Positions 16,071 to 24,494 of a stretch of DNA of 64,000 bases are shown in pieces. Numbering within the stretch: position 1 is the first letter of the stretch; every line of letters starts with the position of its first letter. Source of the stretch: Synergistaceae bacterium (GTDB lineage: Bacteria; Synergistota; Synergistia; Synergistales; Aminithiophilaceae); contig JAESII010000009.1 in assembly GCA_016756725.1 (NCBI GenBank), positions 19,781 to 83,780 on the forward strand. Reading direction: 5' to 3'. The notes beneath the pieces were generated by a model. The model made no database searches and was not told where the DNA came from. It saw nothing but the letters and a program-made list of their open reading frames with translations. Made by a program: the position numbers and the translations under genes.

Positions 16071-17360
16071 TCAGGCCCTCCTTTCCGCCAAGGAAGCGAA
16101 GACTTCCCGGGCCGCGTCGAGGGTGCTTCGGAGGATCTTTTCGTCATGGGCCAGGGAGACGAAGGTGGCTTCAAAGGCAGAAGGAGCGAAAAGGTGGCCC
16201 CGTTCGGCCATCCCGTGGAAGAAGGCGGGGTAGAGATTCGCTTTCGTTGCCCTTACCTCGTCGAGGTTGCGGGGAAGGGAGGAGGAGAAGAAAAGGCCCA
16301 GGACGCTGCCGAGTCGTGTCACCGAAAGAGGGATCCCGCAGTGGCGGGCGGTCTCGACAAGACCTGTTTCGAAGAAGGCCGCCTGATGGTCCAGCTGCCT
16401 ACGAAGGTCCGAACGAGAGAGAACTTCCAGTGTGGCCAGTCCTGAAGCCATGGCGACAGGATTGCCGGCCAGGGTCCCCGCCTGATAGACCGGTCCCAGG
16501 GGGGCGAGGTGGTTCATGATCTCTCCCCTGCCGCCGACAGCTCCGACGGGAAGTCCTCCTCCGATGATCTTGCCCAGGCAGGTCAGATCCGGAGTGAGGC
16601 CCATTTTCTGTTGGACTCCGCCTTCGGCGGGTCGAAATCCAGTGATGACCTCGTCGAAGACGAGGAGGGCCCCATGGCGGGAGGTGATTTCCCGCAAACT
16701 CTCAAGAAAACCCGGCAGAGGAGGGACAAGACCCATGTTCCCTGCCCAGGGTTCGACGATGACGGCGGCGATTTCTCTGCCTTGTTTTTGGAAGGCCGTC
16801 TCGACGGCTTCGATGTCATTATAGGGAAGGACGAGGGTGCAGCGGGCCACCTCCTCGGGGACGCCGGGACTGTCCGGGGTACCCAGGGTCAGGGCGCCGC
16901 TGCCGGCGGCGACGAGCATGCCATCGTGATGGCCGTGATAGCAGCCGGCGAACTTGACCACAAGGGGGCGTCCCGTAGTGCCTCGGGCGAGACGAAGGGC
17001 CGTCATCGTCGCTTCCGTGCCGGAAGTGACGAAACGGATCTTTTCCATGGTGGGGAAAAAGGAGCGGATCCGTTCGGCCAGTTCCGTCTCAAGCGGTGAT
17101 GGCGCGCCGAAGGAGAGGGTCTTCCGTGCGGTCTCACAGACGGCTTCGACGACTTCAGGCCTGCCGTGACCGAGGATCATCGGCCCCCAGCTGCAGACGT
17201 AGTCGACGTAGCGCCGGCCTTCCACGTCTTCCAGATAGGCTCCCTCGCCACGGACGAAAAAGCGGGGCGTTCCGCCGACGGCCTTCCAGGCCCGCACGGG
17301 GCTGTCGACGCCGCCGACAAGAACGTTTGCCGCCTGTTCAAAGGCTTCTGCGTTGGTCAT
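16071..17360 (-). CDS. hemL: Glutamate-1-semialdehyde 2,1-aminomutase
   Basis: This 429-residue class III PLP enzyme makes 5-aminolevulinate from glutamate-1-semialdehyde. Signatures are GVDSPVRAWKAVGGTP at the N-terminus, TSGTEATMTALRLARG near residue 115, DEVITGFR near 243 and the PLP lysine in CLGKIIGGGLPVGA near 268. Length and motifs are standard. The start is ATG 17360 with AAAGGAGATC upstream. A 68-nt gap separates it from cbiP, the largest break in this part of the operon. With hemA it forms the C5 route to tetrapyrroles. Confidence 0.97.
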   Translation of the reverse strand: MTNAEAFEQAANVLVGGVDSPVRAWKAVGGTPRFFVRGEGAYLEDVEGRRYVDYVCSWGPMILGHGRPEVVEAVCETARKTLSFGAPSPLETELAERIRSFFPTMEKIRFVTSGTEATMTALRLARGTTGRPLVVKFAGCYHGHHDGMLVAAGSGALTLGTPDSPGVPEEVARCTLVLPYNDIEAVETAFQKQGREIAAVIVEPWAGNMGLVPPLPGFLESLREITSRHGALLVFDEVITGFRPAEGGVQQKMGLTPDLTCLGKIIGGGLPVGAVGGRGEIMNHLAPLGPVYQAGTLAGNPVAMASGLATLEVLSRSDLRRQLDHQAAFFETGLVETARHCGIPLSVTRLGSVLGLFFSSSLPRNLDEVRATKANLYPAFFHGMAERGHLFAPSAFEATFVSLAHDEKILRSTLDAAREVFASLAERRA

Positions 17361-17428
17361 GGTGATGATCTCCTTTCACGATCCGATCCGGCTTTCTTCC
17401 GAGGTTGCCTCCTGCCGGCTGATCGCCG

Positions 17429-18934
17429 TCAGAGTCCCTGTCCGATGATTCTATCAAGGCCTTCGAGGTCGAGATGGTCCTGCAGATGATCGGCGAGCCG
17501 GTCGTAACTCTCGTTGCGGATTTCCTGGCCCGTCCGAGCCGGGGCTCGTCGGGGAGGGAGCCCCTTTCGCGACCGTATCCAGTCGACAAAGGCCCTGCGG
17601 AAGAGCGGGTCGTCGCAGAGTCCGTGGAGGTAGCTGCCGAAGACGGTGCCCTGGCAGGAAGTGGCTCCGTCTCCGACGGCGCAGGACTGGCTTCCCCGGC
17701 GGACCACGTTCAGAGGCGAAGGACCCTGGACGACCGTTGTCCCCGAGTGGATTTCGTAGCCTCTGAGACGTTTCCCCCTCAGGGCGGCGAAGGGGCCTGG
17801 AGCATCGTCGTTGACGACGGCTTCCGCCGGAAAGGCGATCTTCTGCGACGAGAAGGTGGTCGTCGCGTCAAGAAGACCCAACCCTTCGACCTCTCCCCGT
17901 TCCTCAAGGCCGTCTCCGATGAGGCGGCGGCCGAGCATCTGGTAGCCCCCGCAGATGCCCCAGACGGGGCAACCCCTGCGGACGGCGTCGACGAGGGCAT
18001 GCTCGAAGCCTTTTGCCCGCAGATCCTTCAAATCGGCCAGAGTCGTCTTCGTTCCGGGCAGGACAATGGCATCAGCTCCCTTCAGGTCCGACGGGTCACG
18101 GGCGAAGAAGACGCGGCACTCCTCATCGGCAAGGGCGTCAAAGTCGTTGAAGTTGGCCATGTGGGAAAGGGCGATGACGGCAATACGGATCGGCCCGGAG
18201 CCGAAATCCCTTGCTCCCAGAGAATCCTCGGCGGGGATGACCAGCCCCTCGGCGTAGGGGATGACACCGAGGCAGGAACGGCCCGTTCGGTTTTTGAGGA
18301 AGGTCCGGCCTTCGTCGAAGAGGGAGATGTCGCCCCGAAACTTGTTGACGGCGAAAGCTTTGATGAGAGGTCGGTCTTCAGCAGGGAGGACTTCCAGCGT
18401 GCCGACAAGAGAGGCGATGACGCCGCCCCGCTCGATGTCGCCGACGAGCAAGACCGGAGCTCGGGCCTCGCGGGCGGCCCGGAGGTTGGCGATGTCCTGC
18501 CGGTAGAGATTCATCTCGGCCGGGCTTCCTGCGCCTTCGAGGAGGATCAGGTCGTACTCTCTCTGAAGCTCGTGCAGAGCTTCCCGAGCAGCTTCCCAGG
18601 CCCGTTCGCAGTAGCCCAGGTGGTACTCACGGGCACCCAGTACCGCCTCGGGCTGACCCATGATAACGACCTGACTCCTGCTGTCACCCAGGGGTTTGAG
18701 GAGGACGGGGTTGAAACGCAAATCCGGTTCGAGGCCGCAGGCCTCGGCCTGAAGGGCCTGGGCCAGGCCGATCTCTCCCCCGTGGCGCGTCGTGTAGGCG
18801 TTGAGAGCCATGTTCTGCGACTTGAAGGGAGCGACCTGGACGCCTCGTCGGGCATAAAGACGGCAAAGGCCGGTGACGAGGAGGCTTTTCCCTGCGTCGC
18901 TGGTGGTTCCGCAGATCATGAGCGCCTTACTCAC
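17429..18934 (-). CDS. cbiP: Cobyric acid synthase
   Basis: This 501-residue glutamine amidotransferase amidates positions b, d, e and g of adenosylcobyrinic acid a,c-diamide to give cobyric acid. It has the P-loop-like CGTTSDAGKSLLVTGLCR at residues 8-25, FKSQNMALNAY near 37, the class I amidotransferase cysteine in GICGGYQMLGR near 328, and the histidine in SYLHGLCDD. The start is GTG 18934 with GGAGG upstream, overlapping the cobA-hemD stop by 8 nt. The product of this operon joins cbiB and cobD, which are encoded on the opposite strand at 8.5-10.5 kb. Confidence 0.96.
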   Translation of the reverse strand: MSKALMICGTTSDAGKSLLVTGLCRLYARRGVQVAPFKSQNMALNAYTTRHGGEIGLAQALQAEACGLEPDLRFNPVLLKPLGDSRSQVVIMGQPEAVLGAREYHLGYCERAWEAAREALHELQREYDLILLEGAGSPAEMNLYRQDIANLRAAREARAPVLLVGDIERGGVIASLVGTLEVLPAEDRPLIKAFAVNKFRGDISLFDEGRTFLKNRTGRSCLGVIPYAEGLVIPAEDSLGARDFGSGPIRIAVIALSHMANFNDFDALADEECRVFFARDPSDLKGADAIVLPGTKTTLADLKDLRAKGFEHALVDAVRRGCPVWGICGGYQMLGRRLIGDGLEERGEVEGLGLLDATTTFSSQKIAFPAEAVVNDDAPGPFAALRGKRLRGYEIHSGTTVVQGPSPLNVVRRGSQSCAVGDGATSCQGTVFGSYLHGLCDDPLFRRAFVDWIRSRKGLPPRRAPARTGQEIRNESYDRLADHLQDHLDLEGLDRIIGQGL

Positions 18935-20387
18935 GGGACCATGCCTCCTTCAGTGTTTCCAGGAGCGAGTCGCCGTCGGGCCGCTCCATGATGAGAGGGG
19001 TGAGACCGAAAAGTTCCCTGACGGCCAGCCCGCAGTGAGGGCCCCAAGCGACGGCTCGGCAGCTACTCGGGAGAGGTCCGAAACGTTCCCTCCAGGCCTC
19101 AGCCAGGGCGGCGCTTCCGAAGAGGACGGCGTCAAGGGGGGCCTCGCTCCAGTGTTCCCGATAAAGTTCTTCTCCCGGAAGGGGTGAGGCGACCATCCTG
19201 TACGCGGCGAGTTCGTCGATGGCAGCACCCCGTAGCCGGGCTGCCTCGACGGGGAGAGAGGAGCCCCGCTCGTTGCGGAAAAAGAGCACCCTCTCTCCTG
19301 GGCTGATTGTTTCTGTCAGAAGCTGGGCCAGTCCTTCGGAAGTCTCGGGCGTTGCGATGGTATCAGCGACAAGCCCCGTCTCCTTCAGGGCTCGGGCCGT
19401 CCCTTGACCGATGACGGCAAACCGCGCCCTGATCCGTCGCAGGTCGCCGGCGGCTTCGCTCATCAGGGCCGGTGCGCGGGGGCTCGTCAGAACGATCCAG
19501 TCGGCCGAGGCGATTCTGTCGGCAGCTTCCGGTTCATGGCACCTTTGCAGGGTGAGCAGGGGGAGGCTGTAGGCATCGGCGCCGAAGGATTCGAGGTGTC
19601 GCGCCGTCTCCCACGATTCCGGCGCAGGGCGACAGCAGGCGACCTGCATCCCCTGCAGGGGGCCGGGGACGGGATGGAGGGGGAGCTCAGCGGCAGGGCC
19701 GATGTAGAGGATGGAGGGACTTTGCAGATCACCTTGCCTGGCGGCTTCCGAGAGGTCGGCCAAGGTTCCGGAGCGCTTCCGGGCTCGTCCCCAACCAGCC
19801 CAGGTGACGGCAGCTGCGGGCGTCTGGGAAGGCAGCCCCTCTTTCTCGAGGAGAGAGACAATGTCGGGAAAGAGGGAGACGCCCATATAGAGGGCCACCG
19901 TGCCGGGGGCCGAGGCCAGGGCGGACCAGAAGGAACGGTCCAGCGCCATTTCTCCCGCATGGCCCGTGGCTAGGGTGAGGCTGCGAGCCAGCCCGCGGTG
20001 GGTGGCAGAAAGTCCCGCTGCACCGCCGGCAAGCGCCGCCGAGAGGCCGGGCAGAGCCTTCCAGGGGATCGATGCCTCCTCAAGGGCCAGGGCTTCCTCT
20101 CCGCCGCGGCCGAAAAGAAAGGGATCTCCTCCCTTAAGACGGACGGTGACGCCTCCCATCCGTCCGAGGCGGACGAGGAGGCTGTTGATTTTCTCCTGAG
20201 GAAGGTAATGATCGCCGCGCCGTTTTCCCACGGCATGGAAACGGCAGCGTTCGGGGCAGAGTTGGAGCAGATCGGGGTGAATGAGCCGATCGTAAACGAC
20301 ATGGTCGGCACAAGCGAGCAGATCGCGGGCGCCCAGAGTCAAAAGTGCCGGCGTTCCGCAGCCTGCTCCGACTAGGTGGACTGTCAT
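18927..20387 (-). CDS. cobA-hemD: Fused uroporphyrinogen-III C-methyltransferase / uroporphyrinogen-III synthase
   Basis: This 486-residue protein has two enzymes. Residues 1-240 are a SUMT methyltransferase (KGGDPFLFGRGGEE near 84, PGLSAALAGGAAGL near 113, VALYMGV near 165) that makes precorrin-2. Residues about 250-486 are a HemD-type uroporphyrinogen-III synthase that closes and inverts ring D. The fusion channels hydroxymethylbilane to precorrin-2 and is known from several anaerobes. The first SAM-site loop reads GAGCGTPALLTL, where most SUMTs have GPGDP, an unusual substitution. The start is ATG 20387, overlapping hemC by 4 nt. Confidence 0.94.
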   Translation of the reverse strand: MTVHLVGAGCGTPALLTLGARDLLACADHVVYDRLIHPDLLQLCPERCRFHAVGKRRGDHYLPQEKINSLLVRLGRMGGVTVRLKGGDPFLFGRGGEEALALEEASIPWKALPGLSAALAGGAAGLSATHRGLARSLTLATGHAGEMALDRSFWSALASAPGTVALYMGVSLFPDIVSLLEKEGLPSQTPAAAVTWAGWGRARKRSGTLADLSEAARQGDLQSPSILYIGPAAELPLHPVPGPLQGMQVACCRPAPESWETARHLESFGADAYSLPLLTLQRCHEPEAADRIASADWIVLTSPRAPALMSEAAGDLRRIRARFAVIGQGTARALKETGLVADTIATPETSEGLAQLLTETISPGERVLFFRNERGSSLPVEAARLRGAAIDELAAYRMVASPLPGEELYREHWSEAPLDAVLFGSAALAEAWRERFGPLPSSCRAVAWGPHCGLAVRELFGLTPLIMERPDGDSLLETLKEAWSRE

Positions 20388-21322
20388 GGCAGATCACCGA
20401 TTCCTTTCCGGAGCGGGAAGAGGCCAAGGATTTCTTTGACCTTGGGACGGCCGGCCAAGTCGCTCCAAAGTCGCCTGCCCAGCTTGGCGGCGGCGGTTTC
20501 GTCATCGACGGCGGAACTCAGGCTTTGCCTTTCCGTCCAGGCTCCGTCGGGAGAGAGGATTTCTGCCGTCACCGTCAGTTTATCGCCGTGCCACTTGGCG
20601 TTGGCAGCCAGGGGCAAGTGGCAGCCGATGCCGACGGCTTGAAGAAAGGCCCTTTCCGTCAGAGCCTGGAGCCGAGTCGGCCGATGGTCGAGGCTTCGGA
20701 AAAGGTCGAAGCAGCCGGACCGAGGCGAGGCCTCAACGACGATGATTCCCTGGCCCGGTGCGGTGATGAAAGGGAGAGGAAAGGCCCCGTCGTGAGCGAT
20801 GCCAAGACGGTTCAGCCCCGCTTCGGCGATGACGATGGCGTCCAGATTCCCTTCGTCGACGTGGCGTAGGCGGGTTCCGACGTTGCCGCGCAGGTTTTGA
20901 ACCTTCAGGTCCGGTCTGGCGCGGAGGAGTTGAGCTTTTCGGCGGAGGCTGGAAGAGCCGACGCGAGCGCCTTCGGGCAGAGCCTTCAGGGGAAGTCCTG
21001 CGCGGGTGACCAGGAGATCGCGGGAGGAGTCTCGCGGCAGATAGCAGGCGAGCTCGAGTCCTGGGGCAAGACGGCAGGGGACGTCCTTCAGGCTGTGAAC
21101 GGCTCCGTCTCCCTGTCCGGCGAGAAGGGCCTCCTCAAGGGCCTTGACGAAGACGCCGAAGCCTCCGAAGGCGTGAAGGGGTGTCCTTTTGTCCCGGTCC
21201 CCGCAGCAGGAGACGGCACAGAGACGGCCGTCACATCCGGTCCTATGGAGGGCCTCGAGGACAAGTTCCGCCTGACGCCGGGCCAGGGGGCTGCCTCGGG
21301 TGAGAAGGTTCGGTTTGTGCAT
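20384..21322 (-). CDS. hemC: Hydroxymethylbilane synthase (porphobilinogen deaminase)
   Basis: This 312-residue protein polymerises four porphobilinogens into hydroxymethylbilane. It has the N-terminal TRGSPLARRQAELV, the substrate-binding VHSLKDVP motif near residue 80, RVGSSSLRRKAQL near 128, and the dipyrromethane cofactor cysteine in GIGCHLPLAA near 232. The start is ATG 21322; an in-frame GTG lies directly upstream at 21325 and could be used instead. It overlaps the upstream dehydrogenase stop. Confidence 0.96.
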   Translation of the reverse strand: MHKPNLLTRGSPLARRQAELVLEALHRTGCDGRLCAVSCCGDRDKRTPLHAFGGFGVFVKALEEALLAGQGDGAVHSLKDVPCRLAPGLELACYLPRDSSRDLLVTRAGLPLKALPEGARVGSSSLRRKAQLLRARPDLKVQNLRGNVGTRLRHVDEGNLDAIVIAEAGLNRLGIAHDGAFPLPFITAPGQGIIVVEASPRSGCFDLFRSLDHRPTRLQALTERAFLQAVGIGCHLPLAANAKWHGDKLTVTAEILSPDGAWTERQSLSSAVDDETAAAKLGRRLWSDLAGRPKVKEILGLFPLRKGIGDLP

Positions 21323-21789
21323 CACGATTTCACCTCGTTCTCGGCCAGATGACGGAGAACCTCATTTTTGAGTCTCCTTGCCTTTGCCGGGTCGGTTCCG
21401 CCCGTACCGATGCCTATCCGGCAGCCGGCGGCGTTGAACTGGGCCAGCAGTGCCCAATCGCCTTCATCAGAACGAGAGGCGGCGTTGACGAGACAGCCTG
21501 ATTGGCGGGCCCAAGGAAGAACCCGGTCCGTTTCAGCTGGCGGAAGGGCAAGGAGAACGAGGCGGCGACGGGTAAAATCTTCACGTTCCACCTTTCGGGG
21601 TTGCCAGTCGAAAAGGTCTCGCTCCAAAAGCTGCCTGAGGTTGTCTGTGATCGCCGGTGACACGACAAGAGGACGACAGCCGGCTTCAAGGAGCGTCGCG
21701 ATTTTCCTCTCCGCCAAGGAGCCGCCTCCGACGACAAGGATCGTTTCGTCGCTTCTCAGGGCAATCAGAAGATGATAGGGCGCTTTCAT
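21322..21789 (-). CDS. Precorrin-2 dehydrogenase (Met8/CysG N-terminal domain type), short form
   Basis: This 155-residue protein is a Rossmann-fold NAD-dependent dehydrogenase: LLIALRSDETILVVGGGSLAERK, VVSPAITDNLRQLL and NAASRSDEGDWALLAQF. It oxidises precorrin-2 to sirohydrochlorin. It stops shortly after the nucleotide-binding domain, so it probably lacks the ferrochelatase module and depends on a separate chelatase, consistent with cbiK in the same operon. The start is ATG 21789, overlapping the hemA stop by 4 nt; an upstream in-frame start is not supported by a ribosome-binding site. The symbols sirC and cysG(B) have both been used for such proteins. Confidence 0.88.
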   Translation of the reverse strand: MKAPYHLLIALRSDETILVVGGGSLAERKIATLLEAGCRPLVVSPAITDNLRQLLERDLFDWQPRKVEREDFTRRRLVLLALPPAETDRVLPWARQSGCLVNAASRSDEGDWALLAQFNAAGCRIGIGTGGTDPAKARRLKNEVLRHLAENEVKS

Positions 21790-22910
21790 GGTTTTTCCTC
21801 TCGTGCCAGCAGCTTCCAAGCCCTCTGAGCATGTGCTCCCTTCTCCTCCAGAAGGGGGTGAAGGATGCCTTTGACGACGCTCCAGGCCATCTGATCGAGG
21901 ATCGTCTCGTCCCAGCCCATGCGGAGAGCTGTCTTTCGTGCCCGGTCAAGGGCGACTTGCCGGGCCCTGCCCATGGCAAGACGACGGTAGATGTCGCTCC
22001 ACCGCGTTTCCATTTGTCTCCAGAGGCGTTGGCCGGCCTCACGGCTCTCCTGATCCAGCCGGAAGAGACTTCGCCGGTAATCGCCCAACAGGCGCTCCCT
22101 TTCGCTGGCGATGTTGTCCAGCGTCACCAAGTCCAGACCGGTTTCCCTTGTGACCTGGCAAGAGGCGCCGAGATCGAAGAGGGTCCCTCTGAACCCTCTC
22201 AGCGGCAGCCCCTCTAGGGGGTGAGGCGAAGCGGTGCAGAGGAATAGGGCATCGGCTAGCTCAGCCCGTTCAGGCCAGGCAGTCCAAGGAAGAAAGGGAA
22301 GACCGAGGGCGGAAGCGACCTTTTTCCCTCTCGATTCGGTCCGGTTCGTGAGAGTTACGGCATGGTTCCGGCGCTTCAGGATGCGTGCCGTTTCGAGGCC
22401 GATGGCTCCACAGCCGACGACGATGACCTGATGGGGGCCGGGGCCATGGCTTTCTTCAAGCAGTTTTACCATGAGCGATGCCGCCGAGGGGGCTTTCCCG
22501 GGGTGGTAGCGGCTCCGCAGCGCCGAGGCCAGGGAGAGGGACTGCTGAAAGAGGTAATGAAGAAGGGGGCCGCAGCAGGATGATCCCTCACTGTAGGCGC
22601 GGCGGACCTGACCGACTATCTGTTCTTCGCCGAGGGCCAGGCTTTCCAGTCCGAGAAGAAGCCGCAGCAGATGGATGGCCACGTCATCCCCTTCTAGAAG
22701 GCAACCTCCCGATGGGGAAGTACGGAGTCTCCGTTCCCCTTCCCGGCTTGAAACGGCGAAGAGCTCGAAGCGGTTGCAGGTAAAAAGGGCGAGGCATTCG
22801 AAAAAAGTTTCGCCGTCGGGGGCAGTCCCAGCCCACCGGGCAGCCTCCTCTGTCCGTCGTGTCGCGTCGGAACATTCGTGATCGAAGGAGAGGCAGAATA
22901 GTGGCAACAC
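21786..22910 (-). CDS. hemA: Glutamyl-tRNA reductase
   Basis: This 374-residue NADPH-dependent enzyme reduces glutamyl-tRNA to glutamate-1-semialdehyde. The catalytic cysteine is Cys45 in LFTCNRFELF. LGLESLALGEEQIVGQVRRAY near residue 90 and the NADPH site VVGCGAIGLETARILKRR near 168 are clear. The protein is somewhat shorter than typical HemA (about 420) and has a compact N-terminus. The start is GTG 22910 with GGAAGGTGAT overlapping the end of the upstream membrane-protein gene, which suggests translational coupling. Confidence 0.95.
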   Translation of the reverse strand: MLPLFCLSFDHECSDATRRTEEAARWAGTAPDGETFFECLALFTCNRFELFAVSSREGERRLRTSPSGGCLLEGDDVAIHLLRLLLGLESLALGEEQIVGQVRRAYSEGSSCCGPLLHYLFQQSLSLASALRSRYHPGKAPSAASLMVKLLEESHGPGPHQVIVVGCGAIGLETARILKRRNHAVTLTNRTESRGKKVASALGLPFLPWTAWPERAELADALFLCTASPHPLEGLPLRGFRGTLFDLGASCQVTRETGLDLVTLDNIASERERLLGDYRRSLFRLDQESREAGQRLWRQMETRWSDIYRRLAMGRARQVALDRARKTALRMGWDETILDQMAWSVVKGILHPLLEEKGAHAQRAWKLLAREEKP

Positions 22911-22914
22911 GAGA

Positions 22915-23811
22915 TCACCTTCCTATCAGCAGGGGCAAGGCGGCGGCGACGAGGGTGATCAGTGAGAGTGGGGTTGTCGTCGCGAAATGGCAGAAAAGGA
23001 TGCGCTGGGCCAGTTTCTTCGGGAAAAGGCCGAACCAGAAGGCGGCGTTCTGACGCAGGGCGCGCGTGACAAGACCGAGCGAGTTGCCCAGCAGAAGGGC
23101 AAAAAGAGCTTCGTTTCCCGAAAGATCTCCCAGGGAAAGACTTGCTCCCGCCGCTGCCAGCGAGGCCGACAGATGGCCGAATCCTGCCGCGGTGATGGTC
23201 CACCCGGCCGGGGGAAGGAGGAAGCCGCCGCCAAGCAGCTCCGTCAGAAACTGTTCCAGATGGGGAACGGCGGTGTGGGCCAGGGCATAGAAGGCCCAGG
23301 CCCAGGGCAGGGTGACGACGATCCGGCGATAGAGCCCGCGGGAAGGCCGGTGGGAAGGAACCCTTTCTGCAGCACTCTCTTCCGCGCTTCGCCCCATCAG
23401 AATCAGGGTGAGCAGGAAGCGGAGAAAGCTGCGCAAGAGGATGATGACGGCAAAAAGGGTACCCGTCCTTCCGGCCAGACTTGTCGCTAGTGTGACCGTC
23501 GTGAGCCAGCGCCTCAGGTAGCCGGGGAAAGCCAGCGATAGCGTTCCCCAGAGGACTTTTCTGTCCGAAAGGCGCCCCTCCTGATGGGCCGCGGCCAACA
23601 GGGCAGCTCCGGCCCGGGACGAACCGAGACTGGTAGCCAGGGCGGTCGCGACGACGGGGCCGATGCCGAGCCGTTCCAGGCCAGGCAGAAACCGTCCCAG
23701 CAGTCTTTCGGCCAGTCCCAGCCGCAGCAGTATTTCGCCCAGGAAGAGCCCGAAGAGGACGTTGGCCGTGAGGAGGAGTTCCCCTCTCAGGAGGGGCGTC
23801 CAGCCGTCCAT
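22915..23811 (-). CDS. Multi-pass membrane protein of the nucleoside-recognition (Gate)/SpmA-like type, unknown substrate
   Basis: This 298-residue protein is hydrophobic with roughly seven predicted transmembrane segments (for example VLFGLFLGEILLRLGLAERL, LFAVIILLRSFLRFLLTLIL and the C-terminal LITLVAAALPLLIG). The pattern of paired glycine-rich half-helices (ALATSLGSSRAGAALLAAA and LLLGNSLGLVTRAL) suggests the Gate family, which includes nucleoside-recognition and spore-maturation proteins. The start is taken as ATG 23811, overlapping cbiL by 25 nt; TTG 23817 is an alternative. It sits between cbiL and hemA inside the B12 operon, so transport related to cobalt or a tetrapyrrole is possible but unproven. 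Confidence 0.7.
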   Translation of the reverse strand: MDGWTPLLRGELLLTANVLFGLFLGEILLRLGLAERLLGRFLPGLERLGIGPVVATALATSLGSSRAGAALLAAAHQEGRLSDRKVLWGTLSLAFPGYLRRWLTTVTLATSLAGRTGTLFAVIILLRSFLRFLLTLILMGRSAEESAAERVPSHRPSRGLYRRIVVTLPWAWAFYALAHTAVPHLEQFLTELLGGGFLLPPAGWTITAAGFGHLSASLAAAGASLSLGDLSGNEALFALLLGNSLGLVTRALRQNAAFWFGLFPKKLAQRILFCHFATTTPLSLITLVAAALPLLIGR

Positions 23812-24494
23812 CGCCAAAGAAGGAGCGTCGAGAGATATTCCTCGGCCGCTTCAAGGGCCGGGGTTCCTTCGATGATCTTCTCGTCTTGCAATCCTGCCCG
23901 TTCGATGCGGACCATGCGTGACCAGGGGCCCGTTCTTGCGACGACGGAGGCGAGGTCCTCTCCAAGAGCCGATGGCTTGTAGAGGGCTGCGGCATCACAA
24001 GTCGAGAGAGTTTCCATCAAGGCTTCGGCGTCGTCCGTTCCAGGTAGGACGGCAAGACGCTCCGTTCCGAGAGCGAGAAAGGCCCCGACTCGGGCAGAGG
24101 CCAGGGAGTGAGCGGATACGCCGGGGACCAGTTCTAGGTCTAGATCAGGGACGATTTTTTTCCACACGCCGTAAAGGTAGGCTGCTGTAGCGTAAAGGGC
24201 AGCATCGCCTATGACGGGAAGGGCGACGGTTTCTCTGCCGTTCCAGAGAGGCCGGATCGTTTCGATCTGTTCAAGGATAGCCTCATCGCGAGCCCCTTCG
24301 TCAGTCACCATGGGGAAGACAATGGGTTCCATCGCGATATCGAGATGGGCCGAGACGATTTCCTGGGCGACGCTGGGCCTTCCCTTGCGGGAAAGAGGCA
24401 CGAGGACGAGGTCGGCCTCAGCGAGGCGTCTCAAAGCCTTGATCGTGACCAGTTCCGGGTCACCGGGGCCGACGCCGATGGCGACGAGTTTCAT
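23787..24494 (-). CDS. cbiL: Cobalt-precorrin-2 C20-methyltransferase
   Basis: This 235-residue SAM-dependent tetrapyrrole methyltransferase begins with the class signature IGVGPGDPELVTIKALRRL. PVIGDAALYATAAYLY near residue 93 and VPGVSAHSLASARVG near 123 are typical of the CbiL/CobI branch. It methylates C20 of cobalt-sirohydrochlorin. The start is ATG 24494, overlapping cbiJ by 4 nt. Confidence 0.93.
   Translation of the reverse strand: MKLVAIGVGPGDPELVTIKALRRLAEADLVLVPLSRKGRPSVAQEIVSAHLDIAMEPIVFPMVTDEGARDEAILEQIETIRPLWNGRETVALPVIGDAALYATAAYLYGVWKKIVPDLDLELVPGVSAHSLASARVGAFLALGTERLAVLPGTDDAEALMETLSTCDAAALYKPSALGEDLASVVARTGPWSRMVRIERAGLQDEKIIEGTPALEAAEEYLSTLLLWRWTAGRPS

Noticed and set aside
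17474..18991. 505-codon plus-strand open frame antisense to cbiP
   Set aside because: A high-GC mirror frame; the minus-strand cbiP has all catalytic motifs.
22694..23998. 434-codon minus-strand frame overlapping hemA, the membrane gene and cbiL
   Set aside because: Arginine/proline/serine-rich translation typical of a shifted frame over real genes.
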